Below are positions 1-11,142 of a stretch of DNA of 64,000 nt, piece after piece. A model generated the notes under the pieces. It had not been told where the DNA came from and made no database searches. It saw nothing but the letters and a program-made list of their open reading frames with translations. Origin of the DNA: Auanema rhodensis (taxonomy: Eukaryota; Nematoda; Chromadorea; Rhabditida; Rhabditidae). The position numbers were made by a program, and so were the translations under genes. The stretch lies in NCBI GenBank assembly GCA_964057225.1, contig OZ059896.1:8866001-8930000 (forward strand), written 5' to 3'. Every line of letters begins with the position of its first letter. The first letter of the stretch is position 1.

Positions 1-235
1 CTCGGCGGCATTGATGAAACGCTTGACAATCTGAAAAGGAATATTATCACTCAATGTATAATCATCTGTATATCTTCAAATCTAGAACTGAAAATGAACT
101 TACTCCCACACATTGGTCACAAGTGTTTTTAGAATCGACAACATCTACATCAATACGGTTGCTAGAAAGCATGGCATCCTTTCCTTCATAAGCGAGGCAA
201 GCTCCTACAAGAGCCAGAACAATCAGCAACTTCAT
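1..235 (-). CDS. Saposin-like protein (SPP/caenopore type), 5' part
   Basis: Partial: the gene runs off the window's left edge. Exons on the minus strand are 235-104 and 30-1, with a 73-nt GT-AG intron (103-31), phase 0. The product opens with a clear signal peptide (MKLLIVLALVGACLA) and continues to a CDQC motif followed by IVKRFINAAE. A Cys-x-x-Cys directly before a hydrophobic/basic helix is how the saposin B fold begins; such nematode proteins are secreted, disulfide-bonded membrane-active polypeptides, often intestinal and antimicrobial. The remaining cysteines lie outside the window, so the six-Cys pattern cannot be confirmed. Start chosen at the only ATG giving the signal peptide. Confidence 0.75.
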
Positions 236-3158
236 CTAAACGAAATGATAACTGATAAGTCAATATAACAAAATTGCTAGCAAAAATTAAAGATGGTAGA
301 TACTGGGTGATACACCGGCGAATAGAAGGTCTTGAGATCGAAACTGGCGATCTTGTGACCGGGATTTAAGTGAAAATAACAGAAGAACAACTGTTAGTTG
401 AATATGTGAGAGCAGAGAAATTTGGAACATTCCTGATAGAGTGGAAGGAACCCTGTGATAATGAACAAGAAAATAGAAATTACAAAGAAAAAGAGATAGA
501 ACCAAACGATATAGAGAACTCAGATAAATGAGATAAATGGTTAGCCAGCACGGATAATGACTAGGACTGATGATTTAGCTATATTAAAAACTAAGTTTAC
601 ATCTACTAACACTGCCACCCGTTAATTTTTATTGGCCACCTATCTAGTCAGCAAAATGTTGTCTCGTCTAATATTTTCACTATTTTCTGCATTAGAGACC
701 GTATTGAATAGAAACAAAGCCAGAAAAGAACAAATGAGTAAGCATCTTAAAATATATATAAAGTAACAGGAAAAAAGGATAAATAATTACAAAACGCCAG
801 TCTCATAGTGTTCTAATTGATATTGAAAAGTATCAACATCTTGTGTAATATAGCCTTCAATTTCTTATCACCTAACCAAAAGAACTTTTCATACAGGTAA
901 AGTGCTGCTTCAAAATGTTGTTAATTCAAACACAAAATCTAAGTAAGATTGAGACTAACAATAGTGCGATTAAGAGGATTAAGAAGTAAACACAACTAAG
1001 AAAATGAGTCTGAAGTAATTTATAAAAAAACCCAAACAAAATCAGTTAATATCAGGATTAGTTTTAATATACAGAATTCTAACAGAAACCTTTTTGAAAA
1101 CAAAAAATGGAAAATCTTATCTTAAGGTAAAGATTTATAACCATGCTGAGAATTGAAATCAAAAGCAAAATGATAAGTGATTGGTACATGAGTGGAATTC
1201 AATATAATGAACGATTCTAATCCTCAATTTCTCCCTATCTTCTTTATCAATGGAAGCAATTCCACATAAGACGGTATATGAAATGCTTTTAAAAAATCAA
1301 TTCATCAAATCTATTTTCATTTCAATACAACATATCCTCAAATTGAAAGAAATATTATTAAATCTCAAAATACAACAACATCATATCAAGATGATCCATT
1401 TTCGAAATAACAAATAGTTATTGATTAATACTACATTGTAAAAAAACCGTTGTATATAGCTATATGACCTATAATAAACTAAATGGATTAGCAGACAGAA
1501 ATTTCTTATATTATATGATCTACCAAGTATATATATATATATGTATCGTATATGTAAAATATATATTTGGTATTTCTATAATATACATAATAGATTTTGT
1601 TTTATTAATATCAATGTAGTTTGATTTCATTTTTTTCTTTAATTTATTATTTTGGTAACATTTGAATTGTTTTACTTTGATATTATTGTCTAAGTCATCT
1701 TTATTTCTTATTGATATCTTACAATATCCTTAAGCCAGTATCTGATTTGTTACAAAAATAAGTAGCAAAATCAAAAAACCATAAATCATTCTCTATGAGA
1801 TTTTGTTTGGTGACACTTTGTTCAGCCATGTGGCTCTTTTGAGAGATTGCTTATCATATGTTCAACGTGTCATTCTTATGGCGTTATCATATAAGTTCTG
1901 AGCAATGCTGAATTCCATTATACAGATTCTTATGAGGGCTCACATAATAATCAAAGTAATATATATAAGAACGGATAATAAATTATCTTAAAGATTTCGT
2001 TCATTGATTGAAATTTTTAGTTTGAAAAAGGATTCATCTTTTTGTTCTTTCGATTACCAAACTTGTACATAGCTAAAAAATTCTGATAATATTATATGCT
2101 ATTTTTATGTGGGATTTATTATCAGCACGTGTACAAGCTATCTATAGTCTATCTTATTTTCTGGGACTGTATAATCTTTTCATCTATTATTTCTTCTTAT
2201 CACATTTTGTATTTGAATCGAAGTTTGTGGAACTGTTGACAGTTCAATAATGCGCATTGACTCATGTTGGCAAGAAAAAAAAGAGAAAATAAAAGACAAA
2301 CCTAATCGTAAGAGAATTTACCCTTTTTTCCCGCTGGTGAGTTCTAGTAAACGCTCTAATGTCAACGAATTTTCTGTTTATCTTATTTCCCAATACTGTA
2401 TTATAGCCGACGAATTTTAGAAATGCATTTACAAGTTCGTATGGCGTTATTTCGTTTCCAACCCAGTTGCCTCAACACTCCAACATCTGTTTGATTCATT
2501 CCATTGTCGACAGACATCAAAGATATTTCGAAAAATTGAAATTTCCACAATTTTTGGTTTTCTTGTTATGTGATACATACATTTCTATATAGAAAATGGT
2601 TGAATATTTTTTCGATTAGTTTTTTTTGACTAAACGAACGAATTTGAATTTTCAAATTCTTAAAACATTTGTCAATATAGTTTATTATAACATTTTTTGT
2701 TTGTTCAATATTTGTGAAAAAAATATTTCATAATCATTGATTTATGAAACTATTAAAGATTGTCATTCCATTGAAACATTTAAAAAATATATTTCAAATT
2801 CAAATAGCGAATTAGATTTAGATTCTTTGAATTTACTTGACCTCATTCAGTAAAATTTCACATTTCCACATCAATCTCCTCTAAATCAACCCAATAATAG
2901 TGAATCATACAAACAATTTTCTGTGACACCTACTCAATTAATCATAGAAATTTTTTAATAAGCGTCATAAGGTTATTTCAAAACGGTTTAAATATTCTTA
3001 TCAAGATTATTTGCTTACTCTTTATATCTTTTTCAATTTTTTTTATGTATAACTCCATTTAAGATTCTCATTTAAGTAAACATTTCCCTACATAGCCGCA
3101 TTCGTGTTACTTATTTTGAATTTTTGATTCGTGCACTTTTAGATATTCACTGTAAGCT
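236..3158. other. Intergenic, AT-rich, no gene recognised
   Basis: No reading frame here joins to plausible splice sites or recognised motifs. The stretch is long A/T runs with short TA repeats (about 1531-1545 and 1958-1970). It holds the upstream regions of both the saposin-like gene (minus) and the LIM gene (plus), which are divergent. A 72-codon frame at 287-505 (minus) was not accepted. Confidence 0.6.
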
Positions 3159-3574
3159 ATGCCGAATTGCCCTGCTTGCAATAAACCTGTCTACTTTGGT
3201 AAGGATTAAGCTTTTTGTAAACGTTTTATGATTTGAATTTAATGCTTGAAAAAGCATGCAATCAACTTGAATTCTTTTATTTAAGCCGAAAGGGTCCAAT
3301 CACTTGGAAAGGATTGGCACAGACCATGTCTACGTTGTGGGAATGAAAAATGCAAAAAGACATTAACTGCCGGAAGTCATTCTGAGGTATCTTGTGCTCA
3401 GCTCATCTTGATTCTTCTATGTAGTCACAACTTTGTTTTACAATAACGTTTAAGCACGATGGTAAGCCATACTGCAACAGATGCTATGGTGCCATGTTTG
3501 GTCCTAAAGGCTATGGCCATGGAGGAACAGAGAGTCACACATTTTTAGGTGGAAGCACTGGTGGTACGCATTAA
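3159..3574 (+). CDS. valv-1: CRIP1/VALV-1-type single LIM domain protein
   Basis: Exons 3159-3198, 3286-3386, 3455-3574; phases 1 and 0 close perfectly to give 86 residues ending in TAA. One LIM zinc-binding domain: [13 protein letters not shown], then [14 protein letters not shown], and the second finger [16 protein letters not shown], with the Cys/His zinc ligands in canonical spacing, followed by the short glycine-rich tail typical of cysteine-rich intestinal protein. Length matches CRIP1 and C. elegans VALV-1 (about 80-86 residues). These are small cytosolic adaptors; VALV-1 is linked to the pharyngeal-intestinal valve. A TTTTAG acceptor-like site lies just upstream of the start. Orthology is inferred from recalled family sequence. 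Confidence 0.9.
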
Positions 3575-6500
3575 GAACTTGTTGTTTTCGAACATTAATC
3601 ATCTTGACTCAATTTGATTAATGATAAAGACATGCTTATATAATCCCTTGTCCTTTATGAAATGATACTAATGTTTGTAGAAGTCTCTAACTATTTTGAT
3701 TACGACATATCAATAACGTTTAAATTATATTTAACTTGAAATGTTTTATTAGTTCCAGAAATATGATATCATCCACTGCTGCATTTTTCTTTCATTTTTT
3801 CCCGATTTATTTATATCTGCAAATTCTAATTCTCTAATTTTAAGTATGTTATACGTAATATATGTTACTTTGCACATTCGGGTGGACTAGTTAAAGCATT
3901 TGGTTGGTTGTATCAGTCGTATCGCATTTTTTTACTTTTATTCTCAAGAATTTTGTTAATCATAACGAAACATGCAATAAACAAAATACAATTGAAGCAA
4001 ATTAAAAGCAAAAAACGTAGGTATATTGTTGATCTGTCTGAAGTCTTCTATTTTCGCTTGATGAAACTAAATTTTTGAACAAACAAATGCTCATTCCTAC
4101 CCACAGAACTCTTCTCAACGTCATTTTTCGTCTACCTCGGCTTATATGAAATGCATGGTAATTATAGCTTTCATTATTTCTCACTTCAAAACAAAAATCA
4201 TTCGGACATCTTCGTATCTTGTTCAAATGAACTGAATTCAAAAATTCAAGTACTTCATTGGTGAAGAAGACAACAATTACATTTTGTATACAGCACATCT
4301 AAATACATAGTATGTATGTGCATCTATGTATACTCATTTTTTCTTTAGTTGTTTCATTCTCTTATAAATAATGATAGATGAAGTTTTGTTTCATATTTTT
4401 TAGCAGATATAAATGCGATTAATGTTTTTTTCAGATTTATTAATAAGAAATCAGAAACTGGAACTTTATTCTCATTTTGGAATTGGGTTTCCCACATCTC
4501 ATTTCGTATGCTTCTCTCTTAGTGCTCTCGTGATGAATTCTAACAGAATGATTTTATTAATTCATTGTCTTTCTTTATAAAAGAATAAAATATAAAAGAA
4601 TTATTGAAGAGAAAGTTTTCATAGGTTATACGTTATGTAATTCAATTCAAACAGTTTCAAAAACAAAAGTACTTTTTGATACTGTTTTCAGTAAACTTAT
4701 ACTTTTTGATATTCAATAAAAATAAAAGTTGGTAAGCACGCATAACCGAAAATTTTTGTTACAGCTGGTTTTTCCCATACCAATAACTTCCGGTCGGGTT
4801 TATATGTAGTCTAGAGTTTGACATATAAATCAAAACATAGACTGAGAAAGAAAGTATTATTTAAAGATTAACATTGAATTCTTGAGAATTGTGCACTATG
4901 CAATATATGATATCAGGAAAGAATAGATTATTAAGAATAAAACTCTTCTTCATTAGTATTGAATTTTAAAATTAATTTAAAAGTAAAGACTTTAGAAGAA
5001 TGAAATAAACTATATTTATTAAATATTTAACATTAAAATTTAATATAATATAGGTTATAGCTTGAAAACATAATTATACTCATGACATTCATGTTTGAAT
5101 AGGTTTCACCTAATATTCTATTTGATTTTTTCTCTTAATCTTTGTTTTTTCACGGCTACAATGAACATCACAAAAGAAAAAAGAAAAGGATTATTATGGA
5201 TGTGTAAATATAAATGAGAAAAAAGCCTCTAATTAATTATTTTCATCTCAACTTCATTTGTATTATCTTTACTAGTTACCAATAGCTTCTTTTTTCTTCT
5301 TTCTGTGCTACGATGAGTCTTCCTATTGTGAATCAAATACGAGCAATTCTAGTTTATATTATTTTGTTCTGTATAATTTTTCTAAAATTAAAATGAATTG
5401 AAATATATTAGTTTTATGTTATTTCTTTGTTTTTGTTCTTCTTTTTCTTCAATCATATCGTTATCAGATGCTTTTTCATATATAAGTGTTCATCATATTT
5501 CGTTTATCTAATAAGTTTATATCAAGATATCTCTATTATATCTATATCTTTATCTATATATTATGCACAGACATCGTTTATCGTAGTCTTTTGCATATCC
5601 TCGGTTTAGCTTGCAATCATGTCCTCTTTCCTCTAACTCTGATTAAAAATGCTCTTCTCCAAACGTCTTAATAGTTATCTGCAAAACTCTCTTTCGTCTT
5701 CTTTTTGTTATAAACAACTCCATCGTGTCTATACACATGTCTATATGTAGATGAATGTAAGTTCTAACATATTTCAATCAGTTTTTTACAAATTCAAATG
5801 AAAAAAAAAGAAAAGCATGATGATATATCACCTGAACCAATGATTTGCCAGCGACATTAAAGATGTATTTGGGTATCGAAGATTTGAAGTATATATTGCA
5901 TCAACCATCGGAAAGCAATAAAGGGGCTTTCTAGTCACGCAAAATCTTATTCAGATTCTATGATAAACTAAAGGTGGAGAAAACAAAAAAAACTAAATTA
6001 TGGGGGGAAATTGAGAAATATATAACATTAAATACAGTTATATATAAATATATATCTATGTAAAATAATAAAGAAATTTATTAGATCAAATATAGAATTG
6101 AAATAACAAAAAAACTTTATTATTATAAAATATTTAATAGTATTTAGATAATTTATTTTTGTATTTTGCGTTGAAGATTGCACCAAAAATTGTGTGTACT
6201 GTCCTTTTTCTTTTATACTTCTCTGATTTCATATTCCGATTTCCCCATCAATCTAAAAAATTGAGGGAACATAATGAAAGCTTCTTCATTAATATATTCA
6301 AACATGTATCGAAGAATACTAAACTGTTTTAGTTTGCAAAATATGAATATTAGACATTTGGTTCACGTTTCGGGGAAACCTCAAATGTGAGATGTAGTTA
6401 ATAAGCAATTTCCATTAAGGAAACAGCTCACTTTAACAACTCCTTCAGAATGACTTCCTTTAATTTAATCCAAATATCCATTATACGTATCTTATTATCA

Positions 6501-8745
6501 ACATTATTATCCTCAACGGATTATCAACTAATCTGTTTGATCTCATGTAGATCTATGAAAGAAGTATGACGACGCCTTTTTTCCCTCCATTCTTTTCTCA
6601 TGTTTGTCTCAATATATCGGCTCCAATGTTCAAGTTTAATAAATACATTTTATGTCATGATACGTATATTCTATAGTTTTCAAATAAAAACGCATATTTC
6701 ATAGTGCAAGTTTGTTAAAAGGTTATTTCTGATTTTCTTTATACAAATGAATTTTCTTTATTCCTTTTTCATTCAGTATATCCTTTGCATTATGTTATTT
6801 TGTATATAATAACATCAAAAACACAAAAATAATTTCCATTGGAATGTTTTTCAAATATTTTTGAACTTTTCTATGTTATCCTTATAACAAGACATATGCA
6901 TTCAACGAGCAAGAAGATCAAGTGTAGTCATGTGAGCAAAAACTTTGATTTCTTGAACTTATCTAAGTATGTATGTATATATATATATAACTTTTATAAT
7001 CTGAAATAAGACGAATTCATTACAATTTTAAGTTAAATTTTTAAAATTTATATACAATTTTGAATATTATGATAGTAGAGTATTCTTTTAAGTTATTACA
7101 TTACATACATTTCTCATTATTGAATCAAAATATTCACTTCCTAATCGTGTTTTGCATAAGATGAAATATCCTATATAACTTATAATATTTAACATGACAT
7201 CTTACCTTACCAGTATTAAGCAAGTATTTCATTTCACTCATTTTACTTGATTGTCCTTCTTCCTGATTCATGATTCATAATTTCTATAGCAAGAGATATA
7301 TCTCAACGTTCTTTCTGAATGGATTAGTTGATTGCTGAAAGGTGGGTGATGTGAATAGAAGATAAAAATCTTTCTCGAAAGAAGCTCATTACAACTCTTT
7401 TGTGTTGATGCTACCTATTCTTCCAAAGGAATATGCCAGCGCTTCACTTTCTTCACTCAATCTTTTGTTCAATTTTCCGATCTTCTGGCATTTTCCAAAC
7501 ACACAATCTTTCATCATTTTTACTTCATTTACTTTTCCTAATATGTATATACTTTATCCTCCCATTTTTTAAGCTTGAATATATAAATATGTATGTAATT
7601 TGAAATGTCACAAAACATATGTTATATCAGACTAAAATTCCTGATTTACATGATCATCATGATTTCAACATCTGTCTATATTACTTGTGATTAAATTCAA
7701 TTCAAATATAAAGACTTGTGAATAGATTAAAACTACTTTCCTTTTCACTTCGAATTTTGGACTGTTGAATTGTCTATGATGACAAAAATATTCAACAGGA
7801 GATGTATGTTTTGAAATTGTACTGATGAATACTTTTCAACAACAATTTTTATATTTAATTCAAAAGGTAAAATATATCGTTTAAAAATGTAGTTATTTCC
7901 TCCTATTCTTTATTTTGTAACAAAACCTAAAAAAAAGTCCATCATTTATGATTACATGCCTCTATTCAAGCTCCGCCTACTTATTTTTTTCCAGAAAATT
8001 TTATCCACAAGCTTAACTCGCATCCGGATCATTTTCAAATGCCTAATTTTTCTGCTCAATTTCAAGCTTACATTTGAAAATATTTGGAAAATAATTATTC
8101 AGGTTTTTGTAAAAAAATATAGTTTTTTTCCTATTTATCATATATTTCTGACTTTCAATGTGAAATTACGCCTCTTTATTACAACAATACACTTTTTTAA
8201 TTGAAATTTCCAAATATATTCAGGTGATTCCCATTCCCACCTCTTCGAAATGATATTCTAACTTCTCAGCTATTCAATGAGATTCAATGATCGTAGTTTC
8301 TTGAAAGATTTATATACTCATATGCTACCTTAGGCAGAAAAATGAATCTCAGAAAAGATTGATCAGAGTCAGAACTAGTAGCTCACACCCCTTTTCTAAA
8401 TAGACGATACTTTATTCTTCACTATAATTTCATCTATGCCTTTTCCTTTTTTGCTAATTTGTTCTGATTTTTTCGATTTTCCTCTGAAAATTATGACAAA
8501 TTTAATGAGACTACAAAACTTTCAGTAAGATTAAAGAGGCTTCTAAAGAAAAAAATTAATATCTTCTTGTTACTTAATATAAACTTTTCCTTATATATAT
8601 ATTGAAAAAGATATTTCTATATATCCTATCAATTGTCTTTCATTTATATTTTTATCACTTCGGATTATGTTTCGAGAAATAGATTATGTTTCTATTTCTA
8701 GAACTTTTAGATGCCGTGTATATGTTCTATTATATCATTTTCAGA
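3575..8745. other. 5.2-kb gene desert
   Basis: Very AT-rich sequence with many A/T homopolymers and short TATA-type repeats (for example about 6978-6988). Short frames (4002-4298 minus, 5427-5671 plus, 7956-8204 plus) are low-complexity, rich in Phe/Ile/Tyr/Lys as random AT-rich DNA gives, and join no recognisable exons. It lies between the LIM gene and the neuropeptide gene, both plus strand, so part of it probably regulates the neuropeptide gene. No tRNA-like arm seen. Confidence 0.55.
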
Positions 8746-9062
8746 ATGAAATTCCTCATCGTCCTCCTTGTAATTAGCTTGTACTGCTCTGTTACCATTG
8801 CTCAGATGACCTTCACAGACCAATGGACAAAGAAGAGTGTTATTCCAGAAGATGGTCGGAGGTAATATATCAACATTATGTAGAAAAAAACATTTATTTT
8901 GACAATATAATCGTTATAGCTATAAACGTCAATTATTTGAATTTCAGAAAACAAATGTTATGTTCGGCTGAAAAAACTATGAACGCCAAGGCTCAACTGC
9001 AGAGAATTCAACAAGCACAGGATCGCATTAATAGTTTTCTGGAGTATTGCTATCAGAATTAA
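8746..9062 (+). CDS. nlp-47: AKH/GnRH-like neuropeptide precursor (NLP-47 type)
   Basis: Exons 8746-8861 and 8948-9062 give a 76-residue precursor. A signal peptide (residues 1-19, ending in TIA) is followed at once by QMTFTDQWT and a dibasic KK (residues 30-31). This is the nematode adipokinetic hormone/GnRH-like peptide known from C. elegans NLP-47: the N-terminal Gln would cyclise to pyroglutamate, and cleavage at KK frees the C-terminus without the Gly needed for amidation. The remainder has two cysteines (MLCSAEK and EYCYQN), the arrangement of the GnRH/AKH-associated peptide. The intron falls in the dibasic RRK region. An acceptor-like TTTTCAG lies directly before AATG, suiting trans-splicing. 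AATAAA at 9367-9372 is the likely poly(A) signal. Confidence 0.92.
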
Positions 9063-10115
9063 CCAATTATAACACCCGTCTATAAGGCTAATTTCATCTA
9101 AACCTGGACCTCAAACTTTGCTAGTTTTTCCATATTAATGTATTAGACAAAGTGTTTTTGAGGAATTGAGAAGAACGTACAGCTACTTTTTCATGTCATC
9201 GCTCAACTTTCGATCCAGCAATTCAGACCAAAACCATCTAACAATTCTCTGAGTAGCCGTTGAGACCGTCAGGATGAGAATTTCGAATGTTTTCTCTTCC
9301 AATTAAAAACAATATTTTTAATTAAACCTATTAAGTTTACGTATTTATTGCTACTCTTGGTCGACAAATAAAAGACTTGCTTGTTAATTATATCATGTCC
9401 ATGTTATTTTTTCCCAATATTATACACAGAAAGAATACCTCGATTCTTAAAAGTTACATATGTATGTATGAAGCATGTATGTGAACATGATATATTATGA
9501 ACAAAAACAAATCAGATTTCTAAGAAGTTATCCAACTGTAGGATTACTTGTCGTGCATCTTCAAAAACAACTGCAAATGGCAAAATTGCAAATTACCCAT
9601 AAAAAATAGCTATCAACGATATTTATTCGAAACATACCCACCACATATACATATACAACAAGAATGTTCATATAGGTAAACCAAAAAAACAATAACAAAT
9701 ATGTTACAAGGACAATAATTAAAAAAAAAAAACAAAAAAAGCAAAATTCTTCTTACATGCTATCTTTAAAAATACCAGACTGAGCACAATGAGCAAAAAA
9801 ATTGATAAAAAGTTACATCAAAAACATAAAACTAAATATAATGTTGTCCTCTTGTTGCTAATACTTGCTTGATTATTGATGTAAGACATGATTTTGAATA
9901 TTTTTTGAAGAAATCCTTCAAACATTCACACTAATACATTGAGAAAGCACCATATTTCACTATGATCATTAATTGTTTGAATACTAAATATGTATTTCGC
10001 GAAAAAAATGTTTTATTCGAATACAAATTACAGAAACTCATGTGAGAATTTGAATCTTCCGCTTTCTATTTGTTAAATGTCCAAAATTTTTAATATTCTT
10101 GGTTATCCTCTCTAT
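9063..10115. other. Intergenic between convergent genes
   Basis: Holds the 3' UTR of the neuropeptide gene, a short inverted AT palindrome around 9302-9325 (AATTAAAAAC...TTAATTAAA) and the AATAAA at 9367-9372, then AT-rich DNA with A-runs. No coding frame of note. Confidence 0.5.
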
Positions 10116-11142
10116 CTAATCCAAGTTGATCTCGCTATTCTTCCTGCTAATCTTAGCGGGTGTTGTTGTAGATTGTGCAGAAACGGGTTGAGGTTTACTG
10201 CTGAAATCAAAATTAATTATGCGATTTATGAATTGTATATACTTAATCATGTACAATTAACCAAGCCAAACAAACTCAATATCACACTAACATGTTTTTG
10301 TCTGATTGTTGCTTGTTTCCGCTTACGTTTCGTGTTTCTCCGGCTTTGAATTCAGTTCCACTGCAAGAAATATGTTCAGCGATTATCGAATATTGAATAA
10401 GTGATGTTGTGTTCAGTAAAAACAACGTACTCTGATTTCCATTCATTACATAAGTCAAATTGGCAACAACAGAATGTTTCCTTTGATGATTGCCAATGGC
10501 ATCCAGTCATCTTTAATAGTTTATTATGTACATTACTATTAGTAGTTTGGCGCAATTTTCTTTGACTCTGCACAAAGTTTTCGAACAATATCGAAAGACT
10601 GATATGGCTGATTTCTGTTGCAATATTACTCTTGATAATCATTAAGATAACAAAATCAAACACGCTTGATAGACGCGATGACCTCGAGCAGTTTGGAAAT
10701 AAGACAAATTGCCAAAAAAATCCAAAGAAATTATGTTGCAACTGCTTTAATAATTATTTTAATATCTTTGACTCTATCGTATGATCTTTAGACATATTTC
10801 ATGATTTAATCTTGATGTTCAATTCTACTAATTGTTCGAGGAACTATATAGAGAACAAACTTACAGGACATCTCTCTTCCATATTATGCTCATCACTAAA
10901 GGAAGAACATGTGCGTCTTAATTGATTCTTTGACTTATCAATAGTTTGAAGACAATAAGAAGAAATTCCACCACATTCCTTTAAAATCATAATATTTGTT
11001 GAAGATGTTGGTTGTGGATGAATACCTTCTCAGCAGTTCTTTCATTACTATCTAGAGCAACAGTTCCTTCGTAGCAACGAAGAGCTAATAATCCAATAGG
11101 GAATAAACAGCACAATATAAGCAATTTCATCACTGAAGCCAT
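10116..11142 (-). CDS. Secreted Ly6/three-finger-like (ET-module type) protein
   Basis: Exons on the minus strand: 11142-11026, 10978-10865, 10510-10431, 10200-10116; all phases agree, giving 131 residues. An N-terminal signal peptide (MASVMKLLILCCLFPIGLLA, second in-frame ATG at 11130) is followed by about ten cysteines with the closing signature FCCCQFDLCN. The CC..D.CN ending is the hallmark of three-finger (Ly6/activin-receptor-like) and nematode ET-module domains. The tail after it is short and hydrophilic with no hydrophobic C-terminus, so it looks secreted and not GPI-anchored. The third intron is 354 nt and the fourth exon 230 nt further on, longer than most introns here. Ligand or role unknown. 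Confidence 0.8.

Noticed and set aside
4002-4298. 98-codon minus-strand frame
   Set aside because: No splice partners, low-evidence composition, lies in AT-rich desert; no motif.
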